From QQUJ01 sp050287605 (GTDB lineage Bacteria > Pseudomonadota > Gammaproteobacteria > QQUJ01): DNA of 64,000 bases. Position 1 is the stretch's first letter. Every line of letters starts with the position of its first letter. The notes under the pieces were generated by a model. The model saw only the letters and a program-made list of their open reading frames with translations. It did no database searches and was not told the origin of the DNA. The DNA lies in contig JBNKCG010000025.1 in the NCBI GenBank assembly GCA_050287605.1, positions 27,819 through 91,818 of the forward strand, given 5' to 3'. The translations under genes and the position numbers were made by a program. This document shows positions 8,442-16,147 of the stretch, piece after piece.

Positions 8442-8471
8442 GGTCGGGAAGGGCAATATTCCTTCCCGACC
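8442..8471. terminator. Perfect 11-bp hairpin between convergent genes
   Basis: GGTCGGGAAGG (8442-8452) and CCTTCCCGACC (8461-8471) are perfect reverse complements around an 8-base AT-rich loop. It lies between the 3' ends of the Spy-like gene and the minus-strand cytochrome gene. There is no long T-tract, so it may act as a bidirectional terminator or as a 3'-end stabiliser. Confidence 0.6.
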
Positions 8472-8554
8472 ATTGGCGATCGGTTGGAGGCGTTGCCGCG
8501 CGATGGCAGCTCTCCAAGCGGATCGGGGCTTTGCGATCTCGATCAGAGGCAACC

Positions 8555-8986
8555 CTACATCCGGTGCGGCTCGTAGAAGATACCGTTGGCTTCCTGCAGT
8601 TCGCGCACGTAGCGAATGATCTTGGGGATCTCGGCATCCGTCACTTCGGGTCGCCTGGGCATGTCGCCGAAGCGCCAGTGGTGCTGCTGCACGCCGCTGT
8701 GGATGGCGCGGTAGAACGACTCGTCTGCGTGATGGCCCGGGTTGTAGATCGAATTGACGAGGGGTGGCCCCTGTTTGGTGCCCTGCCCTGCGCCGCCGTG
8801 GCATTCGGCGCAGGAGCGCTCGAACGGCTGTCGGCCGGCCAGCGCTGCACTGGACAGTGTTTTCAGTACCGACTCCGAAGGCGGGACGATGGGGGTGGCG
8901 GCCGAGTCGGTATTTATGCCCTGGGTGACGACACCAACAACGACCAGTGCGGCGCCCAGTGCTGCGATGATATACAGGTATTTCAT
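8555..8986 (-). CDS. Membrane-anchored or exported monoheme cytochrome c
   Basis: This 143-residue protein has an N-terminal hydrophobic segment (KYLYIIAALGAALVVVGVV) that is probably an uncleaved anchor. A class I cytochrome c domain follows, with heme site CAECH (59-63) and a candidate distal Met in GDMPRRP. It is periplasmic, facing out. It overlaps the CcmG-like gene upstream by four bases (8983-8986), so the cytochrome is co-translated with a thioredoxin of the heme-attachment type. An electron-transfer partner is not evident. Copper-linked respiration or detoxification is inference from context. Confidence 0.85.
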   Translation of the reverse strand: MKYLYIIAALGAALVVVGVVTQGINTDSAATPIVPPSESVLKTLSSAALAGRQPFERSCAECHGGAGQGTKQGPPLVNSIYNPGHHADESFYRAIHSGVQQHHWRFGDMPRRPEVTDAEIPKIIRYVRELQEANGIFYEPHRM

Positions 8987-9534
8987 GTGCGATTTTCCTC
9001 ACGGGATTCGGATTGCAGGCGATCGAGCAACGGGCGGAGGGTTTCGTCGAGAACCTTCCGGTTGATGGGGCCGATCTGCTTGTAGCGAATCACTCCCCGT
9101 TTATCGACGATGAAGGTCTCCGGTACGCCGTAAACACCCCAATCGATGCCGCTGCGACCGGAGAAGTCGTAGGCGATCTCGGTGTACGGATCGCCCAGCT
9201 CGGTAAGCCACTGCAGGGCGTCTTCGCGTTTATCCTTGTAATTAAAGCCGTAGAGCGGGAATTTGCCTTCGCGGGCGAACTCCATCCACAACGGATGCTC
9301 CTGACGGCACGCGGTGCACCAGCTGGCGAAGACGCTGTAAAGCGAGACCCTGCCGACAAACATCTGCGTTGTGAAGTGTTTGTCGGGATCGCGCAGCGTG
9401 AGCAGATCGAATTGAGGCGCCGGTTTGTCGATCAGCACGGAAGGGACCTCGCGTGGATCGAGGTACAGGCCGCGCCCGAACAGCGCGACCAACAGGATGA
9501 ACAGACCTATCGGAATCAGATAACGGAACTTCAC
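8983..9534 (-). CDS. CcmG/DsbE-like membrane-anchored thioredoxin
   Basis: This 183-residue protein has an N-terminal anchor (YLIPIGLFILLVALFGRGL), then a thioredoxin fold with redox motif WCTAC (Cys73, Cys76) and the cis-proline loop GVPETF typical of CcmG/DsbE. CcmG reduces apocytochrome c or the heme chaperone path in the periplasm. No other ccm genes are in the window, so this may be a dedicated copy serving the cytochrome directly downstream, which it overlaps. It could equally be a TlpA-like copper or thiol reductase. Confidence 0.87.
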   Translation of the reverse strand: MKFRYLIPIGLFILLVALFGRGLYLDPREVPSVLIDKPAPQFDLLTLRDPDKHFTTQMFVGRVSLYSVFASWCTACRQEHPLWMEFAREGKFPLYGFNYKDKREDALQWLTELGDPYTEIAYDFSGRSGIDWGVYGVPETFIVDKRGVIRYKQIGPINRKVLDETLRPLLDRLQSESREENRT

Positions 9535-9606
9535 GGGATATCTCCGGAGAAGAATTCACGGTGACAGACGCGCTGTCACGTTTCGCCCCTGGGGCAGTGG
9601 CGGAAC

Positions 9607-9957
9607 TCAGGCGGAGATCGGCGGGCGGTGCGGCGGTGAGCAGTAGCGTTGTGGGGGTTGGGCGTCGTGTGCCGCCGCGAGGGTTGCGGCGCGCCGCGGC
9701 CACTCGCCGTTGACGGGTGACGTTACGGCGAAGAGGGTGCACACGGCGCAATGACTGATGGTGCCGGTTGCATCGGTGCAGCAATTGTTGGTCGGCGTGA
9801 CGCTTAACAGATTCTGTTCGGTGGCGGATGGGTTATGCAGCATGCTGCCGGGTGCTGCGGGAACGTGCAGCAGCGCCACTACCACGATCAGCAACAAGGC
9901 TATGCTTTTGTGGACGGGGTGATGTGGCGCACGACCGGGATATCTCATGTCGCGCAT
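9607..9957 (-). CDS. Small exported Cys-containing hypothetical protein
   Basis: This 116-residue protein is unrecognised. It has a hydrophobic segment (SIALLLIVVVALLHVPAA), then NNCCTDATGTISHCAVCTLF, which places four Cys and a His together, and a C-terminal PPHRPPISA tail. The layout (signal or anchor, Cys/His cluster, Pro/Arg tail) is like the protein at 95-439, and both bound the metal block. It starts 73 bp from the divergent BNR-cytochrome gene. A metal-related membrane role is possible. There is no direct evidence. Confidence 0.5.
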   Translation of the reverse strand: MRDMRYPGRAPHHPVHKSIALLLIVVVALLHVPAAPGSMLHNPSATEQNLLSVTPTNNCCTDATGTISHCAVCTLFAVTSPVNGEWPRRAATLAAAHDAQPPQRYCSPPHRPPISA

Positions 9958-10030
9958 TTTGCCAGAATGTCGGTACCGCTGACAGGCGCCGCATTACAAA
10001 CAAAATCCACACAAACTTGGGTGTATTGAT

Positions 10031-11212
10031 ATGCAGACCGGGAATTACAGAACGTGGGCGTCGTGGCTCGTCTTCGCATTCGGTTTGGCGGCGATGCCCG
10101 CTGCATGGGCCGGTTTGTTCGACTCGTTGGGCCACGTGCATGCCATCGAAGCGGATGCTCGGGCGTCGACGCTGCTGGTCGGTGCGCATGACGGTATCTA
10201 TCGTCTGAAGGACGATGGTGTGCTTGAGCGGGTGTCGCAGGTCCGACACGACTTCATGGCGTTGACCACTGCGCCCGGGGGCGTGCTCTACGCCAGCGGC
10301 CACCCTGCGCAGGGAGGCAATTTAGGGCTATTGCGCTCCGATGACGGTGGGCGCACATGGGCCAAGGTGTCCGACGGCATGGCGGGGCCCGTCGACTTCC
10401 ACCAACTGGCGGTGAGCCCAAGCGATGCGCGCGTGCTCTACGGCGTGTTCAAGGGATTGCAGCGCAGCGCCGACGGTGGTCAGAGCTGGGAGCGCATCGG
10501 CGAAGTGCCGGAGTCGCTGTTCCATCTGGCGGTATCGAGTGTGAACCCAGATCGGCTCTACGCGGCGACCCGTCAGGGACTGCTGCGCAGCGACGACCGG
10601 GGGCGCTCCTGGCTGCCCGCCCATTCGGCGCAGGCGCCCGCCACCTACGTGCATGCCGACGCCGGGCGGGTAGTCGCTTTCATCGTCGGCCAGGGATTGA
10701 TCACCCAATCGGAGACGGCGTCCGATTGGGAGCCGCTGGCCAGTCCCTTCGGCGGACAGGTGCCCATTGACATGGAACAAGTGGGCGAGCGACAGGTGGC
10801 GCTCACCAACGCGCTGAAACTGCTGAACAGTCGCGATGGAGGGAGCACCTGGTCGGCTTGGGAGGGTGATCTACCGCCTGCTCAACCGGCCGCACGGAGG
10901 GGTAAGGTGCTGTTCGAGGCCAACTGCCAGACGTGTCATGGGTACCGCGGCATGGGTGAAACCCTGGTCTGGGATGAGCGGGCCAACTCGCTGGCGCCAG
11001 CGCTGGATGACAGCGCGCATGCCTGGCACCACACCGACGAGCAGTTGGTCGCCACTATCCTCGATGGTCTACCGCAGGGCAGCGGTCGCATGGTGGGATG
11101 GAGAGGAAAGCTGTCCACCGATCAGGCGCACGATATTGTGAGCTACCTGAAAACGCTGTGGGGAACTCGCGCCCTGGCATGCCAGGGTCCTAAGCACATG
11201 TCCTGCATGTGA
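10031..11212 (+). CDS. BNR/Asp-box beta-propeller fused to C-terminal cytochrome c
   Basis: This 393-residue exported protein has a signal peptide ending in AWAG (about 28). Residues 30-285 form a beta-propeller with four Asp-box (BNR) motifs (SDDGGRTW, SADGGQSW, SDDRGRSW, SRDGGSTW at roughly 103, 146, 187 and 267). This part resembles the exported F510_1955-type glycosylhydrolase-like proteins. Residues 290-393 are a cytochrome c with CQTCH (299-303) and a likely distal Met in GRMVGW, ending ACQGPKHMSCM. No sialidase catalytic set is visible, so the propeller is more likely a binding or scaffold module. It is divergent from the small protein at 9607. The substrate is unknown. Confidence 0.88.
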   Translation: MQTGNYRTWASWLVFAFGLAAMPAAWAGLFDSLGHVHAIEADARASTLLVGAHDGIYRLKDDGVLERVSQVRHDFMALTTAPGGVLYASGHPAQGGNLGLLRSDDGGRTWAKVSDGMAGPVDFHQLAVSPSDARVLYGVFKGLQRSADGGQSWERIGEVPESLFHLAVSSVNPDRLYAATRQGLLRSDDRGRSWLPAHSAQAPATYVHADAGRVVAFIVGQGLITQSETASDWEPLASPFGGQVPIDMEQVGERQVALTNALKLLNSRDGGSTWSAWEGDLPPAQPAARRGKVLFEANCQTCHGYRGMGETLVWDERANSLAPALDDSAHAWHHTDEQLVATILDGLPQGSGRMVGWRGKLSTDQAHDIVSYLKTLWGTRALACQGPKHMSCM

Positions 11213-11337
11213 TGACGGATCGCGCCGGTGTACCCGCAGCTCGGTTCTCGATTCGGAAACGTACGGACTGGAGCCTTGTCGCAAGCGGATGGACGAATGC
11301 AACCTGTGGACGTTATGCGCGGCCGTGCACTCTGACC

Positions 11338-11367
11338 CCGGCCGGCGGGCCCGTTCCCGCCGGCCGG
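11338..11367. terminator. Perfect 12-bp GC hairpin between convergent genes
   Basis: CCGGCCGGCGGG (11338-11349) and CCCGCCGGCCGG (11356-11367) pair perfectly around a 6-base loop. It lies between the plus-strand BNR-cytochrome gene and the minus-strand ompA-like gene. No T-tract follows on either strand, so termination is likely but not certain. Confidence 0.6.
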
Positions 11368-11392
11368 TCTCATCGCGGCGCGGCGTAAGTGC

Positions 11393-12073
11393 TTACTGTG
11401 CCGGCCGCTCCTCCATTCCCATGATCTTCACTTCGACGCGTCGGTTGGGGCGCAGACACTCGATGAGCGCGGCGTTGCCGTGTACGCCTTCACAGGTCGC
11501 CACCGGGTTGCTTTCACCCAATGCCTCGGTGCGTATGGCGGTACCCGTCAGTGTCGCGTTGGCGCTGAGGTAGGTACCTACGGCTTGTGCGCGGCGCCGC
11601 GATAGCGCCTCGTTGTAGGCTTCGGAGCCGATGCGGTCGGTGTGTCCTTCCACCACGATGCTGGACACGTCGTGCAGTGCGCCCACCTTGGCGATCAGCT
11701 CGTCCAGCGCCGTCCGTCCGGCGGGCGAAAGATTCGCGGCGTCGAAGTTGAACAGCGTGGTGGCGTCGAGGCGGATGGCGGCCAGCACCTTCTCCGGGGG
11801 CGGTACCGCGGGTGCCGCCTCTTCCAGCGCTGCGACTTCGCTGCGTATGGGCTCCTCGTTTTGCGCCAGGGCCGGATGGCACTCCGGGGCGGGTTTTTGT
11901 GCCGACCACTCGCTGGTGATCAGGCAACCGCCGCTTCCGGTATGGATGTAGCCTCCGTCATCCGCGGTGACGTAGCCCGGTACGGCGGCCAGCGCGCCGG
12001 AGGCAGCGAAGCCGCTGACGGCCGCCATGCTCAGCAGGGCAACCAGGGGGGTGCTGCGGTGTTTGGTGCTCAT
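11393..12073 (-). CDS. OmpA-family outer-membrane/peptidoglycan-binding protein under sigma-54 control
   Basis: This 226-residue protein has a signal peptide (cleavage near ALA-AVPG) and a short N-terminal domain with a TADDGGYIHTGSGGCL motif. The C-terminal OmpA-like domain (about 105-222) contains FNFDAANLSPAGRTALDEL and VEGHTDRIGSEAYNEALSRRRAQAV, including the Asp and Arg that bind diaminopimelate. There is no N-terminal beta-barrel, so it is periplasmic or envelope-attached and not a porin. AAGGAGG precedes the ATG. A -24/-12 promoter lies 51 bases upstream and a GlrR-type site about 210 bases upstream, so control by the GlrR homologue encoded next door is strongly suggested. Confidence 0.9.
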   Translation of the reverse strand: MSTKHRSTPLVALLSMAAVSGFAASGALAAVPGYVTADDGGYIHTGSGGCLITSEWSAQKPAPECHPALAQNEEPIRSEVAALEEAAPAVPPPEKVLAAIRLDATTLFNFDAANLSPAGRTALDELIAKVGALHDVSSIVVEGHTDRIGSEAYNEALSRRRAQAVGTYLSANATLTGTAIRTEALGESNPVATCEGVHGNAALIECLRPNRRVEVKIMGMEERPAQ

Positions 12074-12123
12074 TATCCAGTCCTCCTTGTCTATGTGGGG
12101 ACAGCCGGGGGTATTGGGGGGTG

Positions 12124-12139
12124 AGCAGCTTCTGTGCCA
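12124..12139 (-). promoter_or_regulatory. Sigma-54 (-24/-12) promoter of the ompA-like gene
   Basis: Read on the minus strand the element is TGGCACAGAAGCTGCT. It has the invariant GG and GC separated by 10 bases and matches TGGCACG-N4-TTGCW at most positions. Transcription would begin about 12 bases further on, giving a leader of about 40 bases before the ompA-like ATG. Confidence 0.8.
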
Positions 12140-12603
12140 CGCAACGAATATCTATTGGCATCAATGGGTTAGTATCGAAGCGAGAGTTGGGCGCCTGGCC
12201 AGATGCGGGTTGGGCGTTACCGGAGGACGACACCCTGTGCGGATTTTCCCGATAAGCCGTTGAGATGCGGGAGTTTTGGGGTGTCGCCGCACGGGGACAA
12301 AAGGCTTAATCAGATGGTTGACGCTGGGTTGCGATACCCGATGGGTCGGTTGAGGGAGCGGGAGCCGAACGGGTGAGTTGCTGCCGATTCGGAGATCCGC
12401 GTCGCGATCTTTCGAAACCCTGATCTCCCGTTCCCACCCCGACGGGTAGACGCCGGCGTTGGAGTTGTGGTTCGCGGGTAGAGGTGAATCGACATGCTCG
12501 CCGCGGGTCGAACGCGACGGCGCCGCCCGCAGGGCGATGTCGCTTCGTGGAGACGCCGGGGGTGACCGCACGCCCTGGGTGGCGAATTCCTAAGCGGGAC
12601 GGT
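12140..12603. other. Intergenic region between glrR and the ompA-like gene
   Basis: It contains the GlrR-type element at 12282-12299 as enhancer for the ompA-like gene. Near 12514-12543 there is an imperfect hairpin (GCGAC...GTCGC outer, GCCC-gca-GGGC inner) that could end the glrR transcript. Long open frames here do not resemble proteins. Confidence 0.5.
12282..12299. promoter_or_regulatory. TGTC-N10-GACA element, probable GlrR/QseF enhancer
   Basis: TGTC (12282-12285), ten bases, then GACA (12296-12299) is exactly the published E. coli GlrR recognition pattern. It lies about 143 bp upstream of the sigma-54 promoter at 12124-12139, a typical distance for a bacterial enhancer. Confidence 0.75.
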
Positions 12604-13959
12604 TCAGCGGCCGTCGCGGAACAGGCCTGGCTCCAGGTGGTGGCGGCGCAGCAGTTTGTAGAATTCGGTGCGATTGCGTTGCGCCAGACGTGCTGCCTGG
12701 GCGACGTTGCCGTCGGTGATCTGCAGCAGCCGCACCAAGTAGCCATGTTCGAAGCGGTCGCGGGCCGTGGCCAGCGGCAACAGCTCGTCCGGCTTGTCGC
12801 GCAGCGCCTTGCGCACCAGTTGCTCGGTGATCAGGGGGGTGGTCGAGAGCACTACGCACTGTTCCACGACGTTGCGCAACTGGCGGACGTTGCCGGGCCA
12901 GGCGGCGCTGACCAGCGTCTCCATGGCTTCGGTGGTGAAGCCGCGGATGCGCTTGCGGCTATGCTGGGTCTGCTCGGTGAGAAAGCGGTTGGCGAGCAGC
13001 GGGATGTCCTCGCGCCGCTCACGCAGCGGGGGCATCTCCAGCATCACCACGTTGAGCCGGTAGTAGAGATCTTCGCGAAACTCCTGTTCCGCCACCGCCT
13101 GCTCCAGGTTGCGGTGGGTGGCCGAGATCACGCGCACGTCCACGGCCACCGAATCGGTGGAGCCTACCGGCCTCACCTCGGCGCTCTGCAGCGTGCGTAG
13201 CAGTTTGGCCTGCAGCGCCGACGGCATGTCGCCGATCTCGTCCAGAAACAGGATGCCTTTGTGCGCGGCGCGGAACAGGCCGGCATGGTCGCGTGTGGCG
13301 CCGGTGAAGGAGCCGCGCGCGTGGCCGAACAGTTCGGATTCCAACAACTGTTCGGGAATGGCGCTGCAATTGACGCCGATGAACGGGTGGCGCGCGCGGG
13401 AGCTGGCGCGATGGATGGCGCGCGCCAGCAGCTCTTTGCCGGTGCCGCTTTCGCCCTGGATCAGCACGCTGGATTCGCTGTGCGCCACCAGCTTTGCCTC
13501 CTGCAGCAGGCCCTCCATGGCGGCACTGCGAAAGCGCAGTGCGTCGGCCCACGCCAGTTCGCCGTTGCCGGATCCGCCGTCGGTGACACCGCTCACCTGT
13601 ACGGCGCTACGGATGCGTGTCAGCAAATCCTGGCTGTCAAAGGGCTTGGTGACGTAACCGAATACCCCGCGCTGGGTGGCGTGCACCGCATCGGGGATGG
13701 TGCCATGCGCGGTGAGGATGATGACCGGCAGCGTGGGGTTGCGTTCGTGAATCGCTTCGAACAGCGCCATACCGTCCATGCCGTCCATGCGTAGATCGGT
13801 GACCACCACTTGGGGGCGGAAGGTCTCCAACAGGCCGAGGGCCTGGCGTCCCTCCTCGGCGGTGTGGACGTCGAAACCGGCGGCGCCGAGACGGATGGTG
13901 AGCAGGCGCAGCAGCCCGGTGTCGTCGTCCACAATCAGTACGCGCGGTAAGTGGCTCAT
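12604..13959 (-). CDS. glrR: Sigma-54-dependent response regulator GlrR/QseF
   Basis: This 451-residue NtrC-family activator has a receiver with phospho-acceptor Asp55 (VVVTDLRMDG), an AAA+ domain with Walker A GESGTGKE (about 169-176), a sigma-54 contact loop GSFTGA (216-221, Ser in place of the usual Ala), Walker B ILFLDEIGDM, and a C-terminal Fis-type helix-turn-helix (NVAQAARLAQRNRTEFYKLLRRH). It is the third gene of the minus-strand operon kinase-QseG-regulator, the conserved order of glrK-yfhG-glrR. Its likely targets are the two sigma-54 promoters flanking the locus. Confidence 0.95.
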   Translation of the reverse strand: MSHLPRVLIVDDDTGLLRLLTIRLGAAGFDVHTAEEGRQALGLLETFRPQVVVTDLRMDGMDGMALFEAIHERNPTLPVIILTAHGTIPDAVHATQRGVFGYVTKPFDSQDLLTRIRSAVQVSGVTDGGSGNGELAWADALRFRSAAMEGLLQEAKLVAHSESSVLIQGESGTGKELLARAIHRASSRARHPFIGVNCSAIPEQLLESELFGHARGSFTGATRDHAGLFRAAHKGILFLDEIGDMPSALQAKLLRTLQSAEVRPVGSTDSVAVDVRVISATHRNLEQAVAEQEFREDLYYRLNVVMLEMPPLRERREDIPLLANRFLTEQTQHSRKRIRGFTTEAMETLVSAAWPGNVRQLRNVVEQCVVLSTTPLITEQLVRKALRDKPDELLPLATARDRFEHGYLVRLLQITDGNVAQAARLAQRNRTEFYKLLRRHHLEPGLFRDGR

Positions 13960-13980
13960 GGTGTGGGTTCCCTGGAAAAG

Positions 13981-14532
13981 TCAGCGTAGCGGGACCTTGT
14001 CGTTGCCGTCTTTGTCGGTCATGCGGCGTTCGATGGCCTTGAGGGCTTCGAGTTTGTGTTCGAGTTCGATGCGAGCCCGCCGCTCCCGTTCCAATTCGCT
14101 GCGGGTCTGCCGTTCTTGATCGATGACGGTGTGCAGGCGCTCCTTGTCCTCTACCATTCCCAGTTGCAGGCGCGCGAAATCAATCATGGCGGCGGGCTTG
14201 CTTTTGCCCTCCGCGAGATAGGCATCGAGCAGCGCCCGGGCGCGTACCAGCGCGTAGGGAACCAGCCGGTCGGAGTGATACAGCACGACCGCCAAATGCA
14301 GTGCGGCGTCGGGTGAGGCCCCTTCCGCCGCCTTCGTCTCCCACTCGCGCACCAGCGCCCGGCGGTTGGCATCGGGCAGAGTACGCAGGCGGTTGGAAAA
14401 CTGCATCATGGCCGTCACCGCCTCATCCGCCGCCAGGGGTGGGGACGAAGTCGTGGAGGGCGTCGTCGCCGTCCATCCCGCGCAGCCCGCCAGCATCCCC
14501 AACAGTACGCTCAGCGCCAGTGCGCTCCGCAT
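13981..14532 (-). CDS. qseG: QseG-like outer-membrane lipoprotein
   Basis: This 183-residue protein has lipobox LAGC (Cys17). It has a helical body with LPDANRRALVREWE and a C-terminal coiled coil rich in Arg/Glu (QERQTRSELERERRARIELEHKLEALKAIERR). QseG/YfhG sits between kinase and regulator in enterobacteria and binds the periplasmic part of QseE to control kinase activity. The ATG at 14532 is chosen because it starts a proper lipoprotein signal after GAGATCA. The longer in-frame start would place 53 residues inside the kinase gene. The kinase frame overlaps this gene by 110 bases. Confidence 0.85.
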   Translation of the reverse strand: MRSALALSVLLGMLAGCAGWTATTPSTTSSPPLAADEAVTAMMQFSNRLRTLPDANRRALVREWETKAAEGASPDAALHLAVVLYHSDRLVPYALVRARALLDAYLAEGKSKPAAMIDFARLQLGMVEDKERLHTVIDQERQTRSELERERRARIELEHKLEALKAIERRMTDKDGNDKVPLR

Positions 14533-15976
14533 TGATCTCGTGCGCCGCGGACTCGGTGTGGGCCAACGGCAGGCAGACCCGCAGGTGCGCGCCTTGCTGG
14601 CAATCAAGGACATCGATAGTTCCTTCCTGCAATCGGACGAATTCCCTTGCGATGGACAGGCCGAGACCGCTGCCTTTGACGTGCCCCTCATATCTTGCGC
14701 TTCCCTGGTAGAAGGCTTCGAAAACGCGATCTCGCTCCTCGCTGCCGATACCCGGCCCGTAGTCCCTTACGTCCAACACTGCCCACGGAACGCTTTCGGT
14801 CAGGGTTAGGTGGATGGGTGAGTCGGGAGGCGAGTATTTGATCGCGTTGGAGATCAGATTGCCGATGACGGCTTTGAGTTTCATGCGGTCACCCATCACA
14901 ACTATAGGCGCGAGTTCCGCCTCCAGCGACAGCCGCTTGGCGTGGGCCACCAGGCGCTGATCGGCCAGTACCTCGCCGATCAGCCGGGCCAGCGCCACCG
15001 GCTGGCGCTCGACGTGAAGCGAGGCCGTCTGGGCGACGCTGAAGTGCAGCAGATCCTCGATCATGCGCTGCAGCTGCATGCTGTTGTCGCACAGCAGTTG
15101 CACGATCTCCTGCTGCTCGGGGTTGAGGGGGCCGGCGATCTGTTCGCCCAACAGCTGGGTCCCCTCGCGCAGGGTCGTCAGCGGCGTCTTGAGCTCGTGG
15201 GAGATGTTCTGCAGGAACAGCGCCTTTTGGCCTTCCAGCTCCTGCAGTCTTCTGCGCATCCACTCCAATTGTTCGCCCAGCGTTTGCAAGTCACTGGGGC
15301 CGCGTACCGCCACCGCCTCGTCGAAGCGCCCGGCCCCGAGCCGGTGGATGGCGCTGTTGAGCGTGCGCAGTGGGCGCACGATGAGGAACGCGAACAGCGC
15401 GGCGAGGGCGATGGCGAGGGGGATCAGCGCGGCGGTTTCCCATACCAGGAGCTGGTAGACGCGGTTTGCGCTGCGGTTGAGCTCGACGACGTTGGCCGTC
15501 ACCCGCTGGCCGCTCTCGCCCAGCACGCCGCGCGCCAGCGAGGTGAGGGCGGCGAACTCCTGGGGCTCGAATGCCGTGGCCGCGTCGGCGGGGGTGCGCT
15601 GCGTCAGGCGCCGGTAGAGGTTGCCTTCCAGGTTCTCCAGTTCGTTGAGCAGCGATCGCTGTATGTTGGTCAGATCGAGCTGCCGCATCGCCGCCAGGGT
15701 CTCGCGGAATTGCGCGCGCCGCTGCAGGTAGACGTCGAGCAGCGCCCGGTCCTCCAACACCAGGTACTGGCGACCGTTGCGCTCCATGGCCGAGGCCTGC
15801 TCCAGCAGTACCCGGCTCTCCTGGACCAGATCGGCCGCGCGGACGATGGCCTGCTGGCCGGTTTGGCTCAGGTCGCGGACGAAGACCACGGTGACGATGA
15901 GCGCCGCGAGCAGCGGTACCGTGACCCCGCCGAATCCGATCAGTACCAGCTGCAGGATTGAGCGCGGTCGCAGCAC
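14423..15976 (-). CDS. glrK: Sensor histidine kinase QseE/GlrK
   Basis: This 517-residue inner-membrane kinase has TM1 at about 9-33, a helical periplasmic domain (about 34-180), TM2 at about 183-203, HAMP, His260 in NISHELKTPLTTLREG, N box (NLISNAIKYS), DYGPGIG and GSGLGLSIA. The periplasmic helices, length and gene order match QseE/GlrK. The catalytic domain ends near CLPLAH. About 45 further residues (ESAAHEINAERTG...) continue into qseG and look like read-through of a lost stop codon. It should phosphorylate the GlrR homologue, with QseG as periplasmic partner. Confidence 0.93.
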   Translation of the reverse strand: MLRPRSILQLVLIGFGGVTVPLLAALIVTVVFVRDLSQTGQQAIVRAADLVQESRVLLEQASAMERNGRQYLVLEDRALLDVYLQRRAQFRETLAAMRQLDLTNIQRSLLNELENLEGNLYRRLTQRTPADAATAFEPQEFAALTSLARGVLGESGQRVTANVVELNRSANRVYQLLVWETAALIPLAIALAALFAFLIVRPLRTLNSAIHRLGAGRFDEAVAVRGPSDLQTLGEQLEWMRRRLQELEGQKALFLQNISHELKTPLTTLREGTQLLGEQIAGPLNPEQQEIVQLLCDNSMQLQRMIEDLLHFSVAQTASLHVERQPVALARLIGEVLADQRLVAHAKRLSLEAELAPIVVMGDRMKLKAVIGNLISNAIKYSPPDSPIHLTLTESVPWAVLDVRDYGPGIGSEERDRVFEAFYQGSARYEGHVKGSGLGLSIAREFVRLQEGTIDVLDCQQGAHLRVCLPLAHTESAAHEINAERTGAERTVGDAGGLRGMDGDDALHDFVPTPGGG

Positions 15977-16101
15977 GAGGGTTTACCAGGGGACGGTGAT
16001 GGGCGCTGTTAAGAATAGTCTGAATGACGATCGATTTTCGCCTTCGCCCGGGCAGGGGCTGCGATTTCGGTGCGTTTCGGGGGGTGGATCAATCCGAAAA
16101 C

Positions 16102-16135
16102 CCCGATGCGGCGGGGCAGGGCCCGCCGCATCGGG
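16102..16135 (-). terminator. Rho-independent terminator of the EF-hand gene
   Basis: CCCGATGCGGCGGG (16102-16115) and CCCGCCGCATCGGG (16122-16135) form a perfect 14-bp stem with a 6-base loop. On the minus strand it is followed by TTTT. It lies 12 bases beyond the EF-hand stop codon. Confidence 0.8.
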
Positions 16136-16147
16136 TGCTGCGAACGA

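Noticed and set aside
12089..12104. TGTC-N8-GACA between the sigma-54 promoter and the ompA-like ATG
   Set aside because: The spacing is 8, not 10, and the position is downstream of the promoter, so it is probably not a GlrR enhancer.
12161..12746. Open frames on the minus strand in the glrR-ompA gap
   Set aside because: They overlap the enhancer region and the glrR 3' end and have Arg/Pro/Ser-rich chance composition. No ribosome site.
14533..14691. Upstream extension of qseG to 14691
   Set aside because: It would place 53 residues before a perfect lipoprotein signal peptide and lies wholly in the kinase gene.
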